DNA from: an uncultured Clostridia bacterium
GTDB lineage: Bacteria; Bacillota; Clostridia; Peptostreptococcales; Anaerovoracaceae
Assembly (NCBI GenBank): GCA_938049335.1
Contig: CALIYX010000020.1
Location: 13,668-77,667 of the forward strand
Length of the DNA stretch: 64,000 bases
Reading direction: 5' to 3'
Shown piece by piece: positions 54,701-63,991 of this stretch (positions within the stretch are counted from its first letter, which is position 1; each line of letters opens with the position of its first letter). The notes below the pieces were generated by a model, which saw only the letters and a list, made by a program, of their open reading frames with translations, had not been told where the DNA came from and did no database searches. A program made the translations under genes and the position numbers.

Positions 54701-55278
54701 AATACGAACAGGTTTCAGAGCGTTATGAATTCCTGACATCTCAGAGAAACGATATAAATGCAGCTAAGGAAGAGCTTCTAAAAATCATCTCAGATATGGA
54801 TAAGACCATAAGGAGAAGATTTAAAGATAACTTTGATAAGGTGGTTGTTAACTTTGAGGAGATATTCAAGTCTCTGTTTGGCGGTGGATATGCAGAGTTA
54901 AGGCTAGAAGATGAGAATAATCCGTTAACAAGCGGAATCGAGATTATCGCTCAGCCACCAGGAAAGAAACTTCAAAATATTAATTTGATGTCAGGTGGAG
55001 AAAAAACTATGACTGCAATAGCACTGATGTTTGCAGTTCTTAAGACTAAACCTACACCATTTTGCATACTTGATGAGGTAGAAGCTGCGCTTGACGATAG
55101 TAATATTGATAGATTTGCAGAATATCTTAAAAACTTTAAGGAAATACAGTTTACACTTGTAACTCACCAAAAGGCGACGATGGAGCACGCGGACGTACTA
55201 TATGGCGTAACCATGCCGGAGCACGGAATATCTAAGGTGCTAAGTCTTAGACTAGGCGATGATTTTGATATAGAGTAA
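51733..55278 (+). CDS. smc: Chromosome partition protein SMC
   Basis: SMC (1181 residues) compacts and segregates chromosomes with ScpA/ScpB. Walker A VGPNGSGKSNISDAIRW (about 31-47), coiled coil (about 165-500), hinge (about 505-660, ending in ASGAITGGAY), coiled coil (about 670-1000), ABC signature LMSGGEKTMTAIAL (about 1086-1099) and Walker B FCILDEVEAALDD (about 1111-1123). Complete. The order rnc-smc-ftsY is conserved in Firmicutes. scpA/B are not in this window. Confidence 0.97.
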   Translation: MYFKRLEMHGFKSFADPVVIEFHEGITCVVGPNGSGKSNISDAIRWVLGEQSPKALRGGKMEEVIFAGTASRKSRGMAEVVLVIDNSSGILNVDYNEVAITRRMYRSGESEYLINNNPCRLRDIRELIMDTGIGVDGYSLIGQGKIADIVSTKPESRREIFEEAAGVVMYKNRRSDAEKKLESTSANLERVDDIVSEIESRIGQLKEDSEKAKEFVELRDKYKDLEINLILRNISNIEKNSEIYRADIAGFESEISKVKEESEALINRYEELTSRRELLDKLSDETRDKIMDAVQRINSAISEGKLSEQRLVGIENESNIINSDIASINERKLIEEESLYSASEEFNYLSKELENAKLILNEKIAKYNELASRQAEKLAEADDGKRKVFELHNRVSASESESKGYENLKKTLLRRREELEELRDENSEADRQISDSLSGNLQEIEECEARAEKLKLKLSELETSITKTSANIKDKEEQIARERLEAGRIQTRLHTIEEMESNYEGYNLGVRALMKQNLSGIRGVTAELMDVPKGYELAIETAMGASLQNVICENDEDAKRAVKFLKENRVGRITFLPIASIKASKQAISDKLKDDKGFLGMAVDIIKFDKELANIYSYLLGRVAIVKDMDSAIRLSKVSQGLRFVTPEGEIVNASGAITGGAYKNKSANLLERKAEISDLEKGLNAYKLSIDKMGEELSKLKAKQADEREMFNDLSSDYREADLNLNRLKSLVESEKIRAEEQSKNLKRVESELAEIDKQTKEADELILKLNNQALELQNEIGKIQANTESVLQEIDSIKAETDKASEGVTKHRIILNELETRLENSEAEKSRIKRQLESMEGQLKDKMEALDKLKLEKELLLNSRDNKEVLEIFEREKLELESNLAEVSEDRQTVITQLQEFDEKQKDALDKLNGLRDNKYQLDLKISKSEAQLESLKEKLWDEFEISYAQAMDFKKEDFIYSQAAKEERRIKSRMRELGDVNIGAIAEYEQVSERYEFLTSQRNDINAAKEELLKIISDMDKTIRRRFKDNFDKVVVNFEEIFKSLFGGGYAELRLEDENNPLTSGIEIIAQPPGKKLQNINLMSGGEKTMTAIALMFAVLKTKPTPFCILDEVEAALDDSNIDRFAEYLKNFKEIQFTLVTHQKATMEHADVLYGVTMPEHGISKVLSLRLGDDFDIE

Positions 55279-55287
55279 GGAGGAAAG

Positions 55288-56190
55288 ATGGCAATCTTAG
55301 GAGGAAAGAAAAAAGGTTTTTTCGGAAAACTTTCCGAGAGAATAAGCGATACTCTGATGTCGCGCGCAACGGTAGATGAGGAGATGCTCGAAGAGCTAGA
55401 AGAGATTCTCATAACCTCAGATATCGGAATGGATACGACAATGAGGATAATGCAGGACCTCCGTGACCATATCCAGATTAACCATATAACTAGACCTGAA
55501 AGAGTTAAGGATGCACTTACAAATGTAATGACACTTATTCTCAACAAAGGAGATAGATGTAAGCTAAGCGATAAGACGCCGCTTATTATCCTTGTAATTG
55601 GAATAAATGGTGGAGGAAAGACTACCTCAATTGCTAAGCTTGGAAATATGCTCAAGAATCAGGGTAAGAGCGTTATGTTTGCAGCTGCAGATACATTTAG
55701 AGCTGCAGCCTCTGAACAGCTAAAAATTTGGGGAGATAGAATCGGTGTAAACACCGTTATGCATCAGGAAGGCGCAGACCCATCTGCAGTTATATATGAT
55801 GCAATTCAGTCTGCAAAGGCAAGAAATATAGATGTTCTCATATGCGATACAGCTGGAAGACTTCAGACAAAGAAGAACCTCATGAATGAGCTTGAGAAAA
55901 TGAACAAGGTTATTTCGAGAGAATTTCCTGAAGCAGACAGGGAAACGCTGCTTGTGCTTGATGCTACAAATGGTAAGAATGCCATTTCACAGGCTAAGGA
56001 ATTTAATGATGTTGCCGAAATCACAGGTCTAATTATAACAAAGCTTGATGGAACAGCTAAGGGCGGCATTGCTATAAGCATTACAGATGAATTTAAGATG
56101 CCTATAAAGTTTATTGGAGTAGGCGAAGGTTTAGATGATCTTAAGCCTTTTGATGCGAGAGAGTTTGCAGGAGGTATTTTTGATGAGTAG
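55288..56190 (+). CDS. ftsY: SRP receptor GTPase FtsY
   Basis: FtsY (300 residues), which docks SRP-ribosome complexes at the membrane. It has an N domain (about 10-85), then the G domain: VIGINGGGKTTSIAKLG (P-loop, with GGG where most FtsY have G-V-G), AADTFRAAASEQL, CDTAGRLQTKKNLMNEL and ITKLDGTAKGGIAIS. The acidic A domain is nearly absent, as in many Firmicutes. It follows smc by 9 bases and overlaps der by 8 bases. ffh is not adjacent. Confidence 0.96.
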   Translation: MAILGGKKKGFFGKLSERISDTLMSRATVDEEMLEELEEILITSDIGMDTTMRIMQDLRDHIQINHITRPERVKDALTNVMTLILNKGDRCKLSDKTPLIILVIGINGGGKTTSIAKLGNMLKNQGKSVMFAAADTFRAAASEQLKIWGDRIGVNTVMHQEGADPSAVIYDAIQSAKARNIDVLICDTAGRLQTKKNLMNELEKMNKVISREFPEADRETLLVLDATNGKNAISQAKEFNDVAEITGLIITKLDGTAKGGIAISITDEFKMPIKFIGVGEGLDDLKPFDAREFAGGIFDE

Positions 56191-57502
56191 ACCTATTGTT
56201 GCCGTTGTAGGCAGACCGAATGTTGGTAAATCGACGTTCTTTAATAAAATAGTCGGCAGAAGAGTTTCAATAGTCGAGGACACTCCAGGCGTTACACGTG
56301 ACCGTATTTACGCAGAAGCTGAATGGAATGGAATTGGCTTTGATCTTATAGATACTGGAGGTATAGAGCCAGATAGCAAGGATATAATTCTTTCACAGAT
56401 GCGTGAGCAGGCGCAGATGGCCATGGATATGGCTGATGTAATTCTTTTCATTGTAGATGGTAAGGATGGTATCACTACAGCTGATGAAGAAGTTGCCACC
56501 ATGCTTAGAAGAACAGGAAAGAAGATTATTCTGCTCGTAAATAAGATAGATAATCCTCGCAAGATTCCTGATAACTTCTATGATTTCTATACTTTAGGAC
56601 TTGGTGAGCCTATTCCTATTTCTTCAGTAAATATGCTTAATCTAGGTGATGTTCTTGATGATATAGTTAAGTCATTCCCTGAGAACAAGTACGAAGAAAC
56701 CGATGATATCAAGGTTTCTGTAATAGGAAAGCCAAATGTAGGAAAGTCATCACTGATAAATGCGTTAGTTGACGATAACAGGGTTATAGTTTCGCCAATT
56801 GCAGGAACGACTAGAGATGCTATAGATACACCCTTTGAATGGGAGGGCGATAAATACCTCCTAATTGATACTGCTGGTATCAGAAGAAAGAGTAGAGTAA
56901 ACGAAGATATTGAGCGCTACAGTGTAATTAGATCTATTGCAGCCATAGAAAGATGTGATGTTTGTCTTCTTCTGATTGATGCTGAGGAAGGTCTTACAGA
57001 GCAGGATAAGAAAATTGCAGGTGAGGCGCACGAGGCTGGTAAGGGAATTGTTGTTGTAGTAAATAAGTGGGACCTTATCCATAAGGAAACAAATACGATG
57101 CGCGATTATAGGCGCAAGATAGAGGCGGAGCTTCTTTTTATGTCCTATGCACCCATTGTATTTATTTCAGCGCTCAAAAAGGAAAGACTCAGTGAGGTTA
57201 TGGCAATGGTTAAGTTTGTTGCCGAAAAACGTGCTCTCAGAGTTCCTACGGGACAGCTGAATAGCTTGATTGCAGATGCTGTTTTGATGAATCAGCCGCC
57301 AGCTGATAAGGGTAGAAGACTTAAGGTATACTATGCAAGCCAGATTGGTGTAAAACCACCGCTATTTGCATTTTCAATAAACGATAGAGAACTTATGCAC
57401 TTCTCATATGCTAGATATCTTGAGAATAAGATAAGGGCAGCCTTTGGTTTTGAGGGTACATCTATAAAGTTCTTGTTTAGAGAAAGAGGAGAAAAGGAGT
57501 AG
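56183..57502 (+). CDS. der: Double-GTPase ribosome assembly factor Der/EngA
   Basis: Der, 439 residues: two GTPase domains in tandem (G1 motifs GRPNVGKSTFF near 8-18 and GKPNVGKSSLI near 181-191; DTPG and DTAG boxes; NKxD motifs NKID and NKWD) and a C-terminal KH-like domain (about 350-435). Essential for 50S maturation. The ATG at 56183 follows CAGGAGG; ATGAGTAG joins it to the ftsY stop. An earlier in-frame ATG at 56135 has no RBS. Confidence 0.97.
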   Translation: MSRPIVAVVGRPNVGKSTFFNKIVGRRVSIVEDTPGVTRDRIYAEAEWNGIGFDLIDTGGIEPDSKDIILSQMREQAQMAMDMADVILFIVDGKDGITTADEEVATMLRRTGKKIILLVNKIDNPRKIPDNFYDFYTLGLGEPIPISSVNMLNLGDVLDDIVKSFPENKYEETDDIKVSVIGKPNVGKSSLINALVDDNRVIVSPIAGTTRDAIDTPFEWEGDKYLLIDTAGIRRKSRVNEDIERYSVIRSIAAIERCDVCLLLIDAEEGLTEQDKKIAGEAHEAGKGIVVVVNKWDLIHKETNTMRDYRRKIEAELLFMSYAPIVFISALKKERLSEVMAMVKFVAEKRALRVPTGQLNSLIADAVLMNQPPADKGRRLKVYYASQIGVKPPLFAFSINDRELMHFSYARYLENKIRAAFGFEGTSIKFLFRERGEKE

Positions 57503-57504
57503 GA

Positions 57505-58110
57505 ATGATCAGCGTAAAATTTGTTATCTTACTTTTGATAGCCTATATGCTAGGCAATATATCGCCTTCCACAATCCTTGCTAAGGCAAAGGGGATAGAC
57601 ATCAAGAAAGCAGGAAGCGGCAACGCAGGTACAACGAATGCTCTTAGAGTTCTCGGTGCAAAGGCAGCTGTTATTACTCTAGTTATAGACATAGGCAAGG
57701 GATTTTTAGCGGTATTCATCGCGGGAAGGTTCCTAGATCCAATGCAGGTATCATTCTGCGCACTAGCAGTATTTCTAGGACATGTTTGGCCGTTATTGCT
57801 GAAATTTAAGGGAGGAAAAGGAGTTGCTACAGCCTTTGGAGCGCTACTTGCACTGAACTGGCAGCTCGCTTTGATATGCCTAGGCATAGTTGTACTAGTT
57901 GTATTAGTGACAAGAATGGTTTCACTAGGTTCTGTAACGGCAGCTCTTGCATTCCCATTTTTAGCATACTTTATGGAAAAGGAATTTCTTCCTGCTGGTA
58001 TTTGCATGGCTCTTATTTTGATATTCAAGCACAGAGCTAATATAGCTAGAATTCTATCTGGAAACGAGAGTAAGCTGAGCTTTAAGAAAAAGGAGAATAA
58101 GGTTGAATAA
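57505..58110 (+). CDS. plsY: Glycerol-3-phosphate acyltransferase PlsY
   Basis: Membrane enzyme of 201 residues transferring acyl from acyl-phosphate (made by PlsX) to glycerol-3-phosphate. The loop motifs AGSGNAGTTNALRVLG (GSGNxGATN type), FLGHVWPLLLKFKGGKGVAT and IFKHRANIARIL(S)G are all present, with five helices. Alternate base use is normal. The C terminus is Lys-rich. Overlaps gpsA by 8 bases. Confidence 0.95.
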   Translation: MISVKFVILLLIAYMLGNISPSTILAKAKGIDIKKAGSGNAGTTNALRVLGAKAAVITLVIDIGKGFLAVFIAGRFLDPMQVSFCALAVFLGHVWPLLLKFKGGKGVATAFGALLALNWQLALICLGIVVLVVLVTRMVSLGSVTAALAFPFLAYFMEKEFLPAGICMALILIFKHRANIARILSGNESKLSFKKKENKVE

Positions 58111-59113
58111 GGTGATAGATACAAAGATTACAGTAGTTGGATTCGGAAGTTGGGGAACAGCGTTAACCGTTCTTTTAGCAAATAAAGGCTACGATGTCAA
58201 AGTTACGGCAAGAAATATTGACCACATTGCTGAGGTAGAATATCTTAAATTAAATATTAGATATTTGCCACAGGTTAGAATACCTGATAGCGTAAAGTTT
58301 GAAAATAAGCTTAACGAAGCAGTAGAGGATGCTGATATTATTTTGTTTGCGGTTCCAGCTCAGCATTTTGCTAATACGTTAAAGAAGGCAGTTGGATCAA
58401 TTTCTGAGGATGCAATAATTGTAAACGTTGCAAAGGGTATAGATATGAACAGCCTCAAGAGGCTTTCAGAGCTAGCAGAAGAAATCGCACCAAAGAACAG
58501 CTATGTTGCACTTTCTGGTCCATCACATGCAGAAGAGGTTGGTAGAAATATGCCAGCAGGAGTTGTAGCTGCATCTAAGGACAATGAGGCTGCGCTTAAG
58601 GTTCAGGAAGTTTTCATGAACGACAGATTCAGAGTATATACTCACGATGATATTATCGGTGTTGAGCTTGGCGGTGCACTTAAGAATATCATGGCTATCG
58701 GTGCAGGAATATCTGATGGTCTTGGCTATGGAGATAGTGCAAAGGCAGCTATGATGACAAGAGGAATCGCTGAGATTGCAAGGCTAGGAATGAGCCTCGG
58801 AGCAAAGCAGGAAACCTTTGCAGGACTCAGTGGTATAGGAGATCTTATCGTAACGTGTACAAGTAACCACTCAAGAAATAGACGATGTGGACTTTTGATA
58901 GGCCAGGGAATGAGCCCAGCAGAAGCTGCCGATAGCATAGGAATGGTTGTCGAGGGAATAAGCACATGTGAAGCAGCGTATAAGCTTGCTAAATCTATGG
59001 GTGTAGATATGCCTATTACCGAGATGATTCATGCCTGCTTATGCGGCGAAATCAATGCAAAGGAAGCTATCGATGTCCTAATGACACGTAGCCCAAAAGA
59101 CGAAAGAAAATAA
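58103..59113 (+). CDS. gpsA: Glycerol-3-phosphate dehydrogenase [NAD(P)+]
   Basis: GpsA (336 residues) reduces DHAP to G3P, the substrate of PlsY just upstream. The N-terminal Rossmann motif GFGSWGTALTVLLANKG, the LSGPSHAEEV segment, catalytic Lys in GGALKNIMAIGAGISDGL and the C-terminal GDLIVTCTSNHSRNRR are present. Start is TTG 58103 behind AGGAG (58090-58094), within the plsY end. Complete length. Confidence 0.96.
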   Translation: MNKVIDTKITVVGFGSWGTALTVLLANKGYDVKVTARNIDHIAEVEYLKLNIRYLPQVRIPDSVKFENKLNEAVEDADIILFAVPAQHFANTLKKAVGSISEDAIIVNVAKGIDMNSLKRLSELAEEIAPKNSYVALSGPSHAEEVGRNMPAGVVAASKDNEAALKVQEVFMNDRFRVYTHDDIIGVELGGALKNIMAIGAGISDGLGYGDSAKAAMMTRGIAEIARLGMSLGAKQETFAGLSGIGDLIVTCTSNHSRNRRCGLLIGQGMSPAEAADSIGMVVEGISTCEAAYKLAKSMGVDMPITEMIHACLCGEINAKEAIDVLMTRSPKDERK

Positions 59114-59125
59114 CTAGGAGGACAG

Positions 59126-60442
59126 ATGTCCAGAACATTTCATATAACAACATTTGGCTGTCAGATGAACGAGCATGACTCGGAGGTTATCGACGGTCTT
59201 CTTACAGAAAGAGGATTTTCAAGCGTCAAAGAGCGAAAAGATGCCTCTATAGTAATTATAAATACATGTAGTGTCAGAGATAATGCTGATAAGCGTTTCT
59301 TTGGAACACTAGGACAGCTCAAAAAGAGAAAAGAAAGCGACCCGTCGTTTATCGTATGTGTCTGTGGATGCATGATGCAGCAGCAGAGAGTTGTCGATAC
59401 TATAAAAACTAAGTACCCATGGGTAGATGTAATCTTTGGTACAAACAGCATTCACCATATTCCAGAGTTAATCGAAAAGGTTGCAATCGAAAAGGAGAAG
59501 GTTGTTGATATCATTGAAAACACAGAGGAAATAGTCGAGGGGCTCCCAGCTAAGAGACTATTTGATCACAAAGCACTAGTAAACATCATGTTTGGATGTA
59601 ATAATTTCTGTACCTACTGCATAGTTCCATACACAAGGGGACGTGAAAAGAGCAGAGCGCCTGAGGCCATAGTAACTGAGGTAAAAGGCCTAGTTGCAGA
59701 TGGAGTTAAGGAAATTATGCTCCTTGGTCAAAATGTTAACTCATATGACGGTAATGGAACTAGCTTTGCTGAACTTCTCAAAATGTTAAACGATGTAGAT
59801 GGGCTTGAGCGTATACGCTTTATGACATCAAATCCAAAGGATCTTTCAGATGAACTAATCGAAGCCTTTGCAGTCTGTGATAAGCTTTGTAAGAACCTGC
59901 ATCTGCCAATACAGTCGGGCAGCAATAGGGTTCTAAAGAGAATGAATAGAAAGTATACAAGAGAGGACTACCTTAAGCTCATAGAAAAGCTTAGAAAGAC
60001 GGTTCCTGATATCACACTTTCCACTGATATAATAGTAGGCTTTCCTGGAGAGACAAACGAGGACTTTGAAGAAACTCTAAGTATTGTCAAAGAAGTTGAG
60101 TATGATTCAGCATTCACCTTCATTTATTCTATAAGAAAAGGAACACCTGCAGAAAAGTTTGAAGATCAAATCGAGGAAAGCGAAAAGCATAGGAGATTTG
60201 ACCTTCTTGTAAGTGCTGTAAACGAAATAAGTGAAAAGAAGAACAAGGTATATCAGGACAGAGTTGAAAAAGTTCTAGTAGATGGTGTAAGCAAGAACGA
60301 TAAGTCAACGCTCACAGGCAGAACTGATGGATTTAAGCTAGTAAATTTTGCTGGAAAGAAGGAAATGATAGGAAGCATAGTAGATGTTAAGATTACGGAT
60401 GCTAAGACATTCAGTCTCTTTGGTGAAGTTGTAGAACATTAA
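59126..60442 (+). CDS. miaB: tRNA-2-methylthio-N6-dimethylallyladenosine synthase MiaB
   Basis: Radical-SAM methylthiotransferase of 438 residues modifying A37 of tRNAs. The N-terminal UPF0004 domain has cluster cysteines in TTFGCQMNEHDSE, INTCSVRDNADKR and VCGCMMQQQ. The radical-SAM motif CNNFCTYCIVPYTRG (about 157-171) is intact, and a TRAM domain closes the protein (about 370-435). Start behind TAGGAGG. Its substrate i6A requires miaA, not in this window. Confidence 0.96.
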   Translation: MSRTFHITTFGCQMNEHDSEVIDGLLTERGFSSVKERKDASIVIINTCSVRDNADKRFFGTLGQLKKRKESDPSFIVCVCGCMMQQQRVVDTIKTKYPWVDVIFGTNSIHHIPELIEKVAIEKEKVVDIIENTEEIVEGLPAKRLFDHKALVNIMFGCNNFCTYCIVPYTRGREKSRAPEAIVTEVKGLVADGVKEIMLLGQNVNSYDGNGTSFAELLKMLNDVDGLERIRFMTSNPKDLSDELIEAFAVCDKLCKNLHLPIQSGSNRVLKRMNRKYTREDYLKLIEKLRKTVPDITLSTDIIVGFPGETNEDFEETLSIVKEVEYDSAFTFIYSIRKGTPAEKFEDQIEESEKHRRFDLLVSAVNEISEKKNKVYQDRVEKVLVDGVSKNDKSTLTGRTDGFKLVNFAGKKEMIGSIVDVKITDAKTFSLFGEVVEH

Positions 60443-60455
60443 ATGGAGAAATAAT

Positions 60456-61172
60456 ATGAAGATAAACCAAAACCAATTAAATTCAGCGGTTCTGATTGTT
60501 GCACTTGTAGTAGTACTCAATCTTTTGCAGGGAAACAATGCATTTAGCATGGATATGATTGTTACAAAGCTATATATGCTTCCTGGAATAATAATAGGAC
60601 TTACACTACATGAGTTTTCTCATGCGATGGTATCATATAGGCTTGGGGACCCAACTCCAAAGGAACAGGGAAGAATAACGGTAAATCCGCTTAAGCATAT
60701 TGATCCAATCGGATTTGTAGCACTTATAATGGCAGGATTCGGATGGGGCATACCAGTACAGATAAATCCAAACTATTATAAGAAGAAAAGATTAGGCGAG
60801 GCTCTTGTAGCAGTTGCAGGTGTAACTATGAATCTAATAATTGCACTTGTATTTGCACTCTTGCTTAAGCTTTTGTATTCAAGTGGACTGGCTGCAGGAT
60901 CTAATCAACCTATACATGTAATAACTATGATGCTACAGTATGGCATTTTGATAAATATCATGCTTATGATTTTTAATTTGCTTCCAATCCCACCACTAGA
61001 TGGATTTAATTTTGTAACGCAAATATTTAAGCTTGACAAATATTCATGGTGGTACCAGTTCTACCGTCTTGGTACATTTATATTGCTAGGATTAATTTTG
61101 CTAAATGTACTTGATATAGTAATTAATCCACTAATATACGGATTGTTTAATGCAATAATGGGCATAGTGTAA
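60456..61172 (+). CDS. Site-2 protease family (M50-like) membrane metalloprotease
   Basis: A 238-residue polytopic protein with five or six helices. The zinc motif HEFSH lies in LHEFSHAMVSYRLGD (about 51-65). The third ligand region is in LLPIPPLDGFNFV (about 176-188), matching the short YwhC-like subgroup. Substrate unknown. It lies 13 bases after miaB and probably ends the long operon, though no clear terminator follows. Confidence 0.9.
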   Translation: MKINQNQLNSAVLIVALVVVLNLLQGNNAFSMDMIVTKLYMLPGIIIGLTLHEFSHAMVSYRLGDPTPKEQGRITVNPLKHIDPIGFVALIMAGFGWGIPVQINPNYYKKKRLGEALVAVAGVTMNLIIALVFALLLKLLYSSGLAAGSNQPIHVITMMLQYGILINIMLMIFNLLPIPPLDGFNFVTQIFKLDKYSWWYQFYRLGTFILLGLILLNVLDIVINPLIYGLFNAIMGIV

Positions 61173-61222
61173 ATCGCTAAAAGCCTATAATTTCAAAGCT
61201 AAATATAATTAGAAAAAAAATA

Positions 61223-61249
61223 TTAGCACTCACTGTTAAAGAGTGCTAA
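61223..61249. promoter_or_regulatory. CIRCE element (HrcA operator) upstream of clpB
   Basis: TTAGCACTC (61223-61231), nine bases, GAGTGCTAA (61241-61249): an exact match to the CIRCE consensus. HrcA, encoded elsewhere, should repress clpB until heat shock. Confidence 0.95.
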
Positions 61250-61256
61250 TATTTTG

Positions 61257-61285
61257 TTGCTTTTTGAAATAAAGTGGTATACAAT
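61257..61285 (+). promoter_or_regulatory. Probable clpB promoter
   Basis: TTGCTT (61257-61262), 17 bases, TACAAT (61280-61285). It lies just after CIRCE, so repressor could block the polymerase. Confidence 0.55.
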
Positions 61286-61321
61286 ATAAGTAACGAAGAT
61301 AAAAATCAAGGAGGTATAACC

Positions 61322-63907
61322 ATGAATATCGAAAAATACACACAGAACGCGCAGGCTACTATTGTTGAAGGACAGCGCATTGCAATCGAAAATGGTAATC
61401 CAAGTCTTGAACCTGAGCATATAAATCTAGCTTTGCTACAGCAGAGCGATGGCCTAATCCCAAGGCTTCTAAAATACATGGAGATAGACGCTAATTCAGT
61501 TGAGAAAGCTGTTTCTGAGCTTGTCGATAAGCTACCAAAGGTTAGTGGAGGACAGATTTATGCTTCACAGCGTCTAAATTCACTACTAGCTGAAAGTGAA
61601 AAGGAAGCAGAGCGTTTCAAGGATGATTATGTGAGTGTTGAACATATTTATCTAGCTTTGTTAAATGAGAGAAAGAGCCCATTCAATGAAGTTTGTAAGA
61701 AATTTGGAATAAGTAAGGAGGGCTTCCTAGAGGCTTTGACCAAGGTCAGAGGGAATCAGCGAGTTACTAGCCAAAACCCTGAGGACAATTATGAGGCTCT
61801 AGAGAAATACGGTCAGGATTTAGTTGAGCTAGCCAGAAAGGGTAAACTTGATCCAGTAATCGGAAGAGATAGCGAGATTAGACATGCTATACAGATTCTA
61901 TCTCGCCGTACTAAGAATAATCCTGTTTTGATCGGTGAGCCTGGTGTTGGTAAGACTGCTGTTGTAGAGGGTCTTGCACAGAGAATTCTCAAGGGAGATG
62001 TTCCAGAGGGTCTAAAAGACAAAACAATATTTGCACTTGATATGGGTGCGCTTATTGCTGGTGCTAAGTTTAGAGGTGAATTTGAGGAAAGACTCAAGGC
62101 AGTTCTAAATGAGGTGGAAAAATCAGAAGGAAGAATTATCCTATTTATAGACGAGATTCATACAATTGTCGGTGCAGGAAAAACTGAAGGCTCTATGGAT
62201 GCTGGAAATCTCCTAAAGCCAAAGCTTGCAAGAGGTGAACTTCACTGCATAGGTGCTACAACTTTGACAGAGTATAGAAAGTACATAGAAAAGGATGCTG
62301 CACTTGAGAGAAGATTCCAAAAGGTAATGGTTGATCAGCCAGATATTAATGATACTATTTCTATTTTGAGAGGACTTAAAGAACGTTTCGAAATTCACCA
62401 CGGCGTAAGAATTACGGATAATGCTCTTATTGCATGTGCAACTCTATCAGATAGATATATCACAGATAGATTCTTGCCAGATAAGGCTATAGACTTGATG
62501 GACGAGGCTGCGTCACGTATCAGAACTGAAATAGATAGCATGCCATCAGAGCTTGATCAGATTTCGAGAAAAATAATGCAGCTTCAGATTGAGAAGCAGG
62601 CCCTTCTAAAGGAAACTGATAAGGCATCAAAGGCAAGACTTGAGGCACTTGAGAAAGAATTAAGTGAGCTCAACAGTGAGAGTGCAACTCTTAGAACTCA
62701 GTGGGAGACTGAGAAGAAAAAAATCACTGATTCTAAGCAAACAAAGCAGGATATCGAAGAGCTAAAGCATCGCATCGAGGAAGCTGAGCGAGCATATGAT
62801 CTTGAGACACTTGCAAAGCTTAAATACGGCGAACTTCCAGCACTCGAGAAAAAGCTAGAGGAGGAAAAGCAGGCTCTTGCAGATAAGAGTGAGGATAGAC
62901 TCCTAAAGGAAGAGGTCGACGTTGAGGAAATAGCTGAAGTAGTATCACAGTGGACAGGTATTCCTGTATCAAAGCTAGTTGAAAGCGAAAGAGAAAAACT
63001 TCTAAAGCTTCCTGAAATCCTTCACAAGAGAGTTATAGGTCAGGATGAGGCAGTAGTTGCAGTTTCTGATGCTATACTAAGAGCACGTGCTGGTCTTAAG
63101 GATGAAAATAGACCTATAGGTTCATTTATCTTTATGGGTCCTACAGGTGTTGGTAAGACTGAGCTTGCTAAGGCACTTTCTGAGGCACTCTTTGACACCG
63201 AAAAGAATATGATAAGAATTGACATGTCTGAGTACATGGAAAAACACAGTGTTTCTAGACTTGTTGGAGCGCCTCCAGGATATGTGGGCTACGATGAAGG
63301 CGGACAGCTGACTGAAGCAGTTAGAAGAAGACCTTACAGTGTAATACTCTTTGATGAGATAGAAAAAGCGCATCCTGATGTATTTAACATCTTGCTTCAG
63401 CTTCTAGATGACGGAAGATTGACTGATAATCAGGGAAGAACTGTAGACTTCAAGAATACAATCATCATCCTTACATCAAATATCGGTAGCCGTGAGCTCA
63501 TCGATAGAATCGAAGAAGGTGGCCAGATTTCTGAGGAAGTAAAGGAAGATGTAATAAGCAAGCTTCATAGCTTCTTCAGACCTGAGTTTATAAACAGAAT
63601 CGATGATACAATCGTGTTCACACCACTAAATAAGGATCAGATAGGTAGAATCATAGAGATTGCACTTGTATCTATTCAGAAGAGACTTTCTGAGAGAAAT
63701 ATCAAGCTTGTTCTAAGCGAAGCAGGAAAGGACTATATCTGTGACAATGCTTATAGCCCAGAGTTTGGTGCAAGACCTGTAAAGAGATTCATGCAAAAGT
63801 ATGTTGAGACAAAGCTTGCTGAAGCACTGATTAAGGGTGAAATCGCTGATGGAAACACAGTTGAGATTACATCAAAAGGTGAAGGAATTGAGCTAGAAAT
63901 TAAATAA
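61322..63907 (+). CDS. clpB: ClpB disaggregase chaperone
   Basis: AAA+ disaggregase of 861 residues that works with DnaK to rescue aggregated proteins. It has an N domain (about 1-145), NBD1 Walker [14 protein letters not shown] (about 206-218), the ClpB-specific coiled-coil middle domain (about 400-525), NBD2 Walker [15 protein letters not shown] (about 606-619) and Walker [17 protein letters not shown] 61322 follows AAGGAGG; an earlier in-frame codon lies inside the promoter. CIRCE control is clear. Confidence 0.97.
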   Translation: MNIEKYTQNAQATIVEGQRIAIENGNPSLEPEHINLALLQQSDGLIPRLLKYMEIDANSVEKAVSELVDKLPKVSGGQIYASQRLNSLLAESEKEAERFKDDYVSVEHIYLALLNERKSPFNEVCKKFGISKEGFLEALTKVRGNQRVTSQNPEDNYEALEKYGQDLVELARKGKLDPVIGRDSEIRHAIQILSRRTKNNPVLIGEPGVGKTAVVEGLAQRILKGDVPEGLKDKTIFALDMGALIAGAKFRGEFEERLKAVLNEVEKSEGRIILFIDEIHTIVGAGKTEGSMDAGNLLKPKLARGELHCIGATTLTEYRKYIEKDAALERRFQKVMVDQPDINDTISILRGLKERFEIHHGVRITDNALIACATLSDRYITDRFLPDKAIDLMDEAASRIRTEIDSMPSELDQISRKIMQLQIEKQALLKETDKASKARLEALEKELSELNSESATLRTQWETEKKKITDSKQTKQDIEELKHRIEEAERAYDLETLAKLKYGELPALEKKLEEEKQALADKSEDRLLKEEVDVEEIAEVVSQWTGIPVSKLVESEREKLLKLPEILHKRVIGQDEAVVAVSDAILRARAGLKDENRPIGSFIFMGPTGVGKTELAKALSEALFDTEKNMIRIDMSEYMEKHSVSRLVGAPPGYVGYDEGGQLTEAVRRRPYSVILFDEIEKAHPDVFNILLQLLDDGRLTDNQGRTVDFKNTIIILTSNIGSRELIDRIEEGGQISEEVKEDVISKLHSFFRPEFINRIDDTIVFTPLNKDQIGRIIEIALVSIQKRLSERNIKLVLSEAGKDYICDNAYSPEFGARPVKRFMQKYVETKLAEALIKGEIADGNTVEITSKGEGIELEIK

Positions 63908-63952
63908 TTAAACAGCGAAAGCTGGATATACCCTCTAAGCTATAGTGATATG

Positions 63953-63991
63953 TACCCTCTTTACTGGACAACCAGTAAGGAGGGTATTTTT
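63953..63991 (+). terminator. Terminator-like hairpin after clpB
   Basis: 15-bp arms taccctctttactgg / ccagtaaggagggta (one G-U) around ACAA, then five T residues. The right arm also carries AAGGAGGG, the RBS of the next gene, so it may equally be part of an insertion-sequence end. Confidence 0.6.

Noticed and set aside
51733..55278. Multiple antisense frames inside smc and other long genes
   Set aside because: They are codon-bias shadows of the true frames, with no RBS or known domains.
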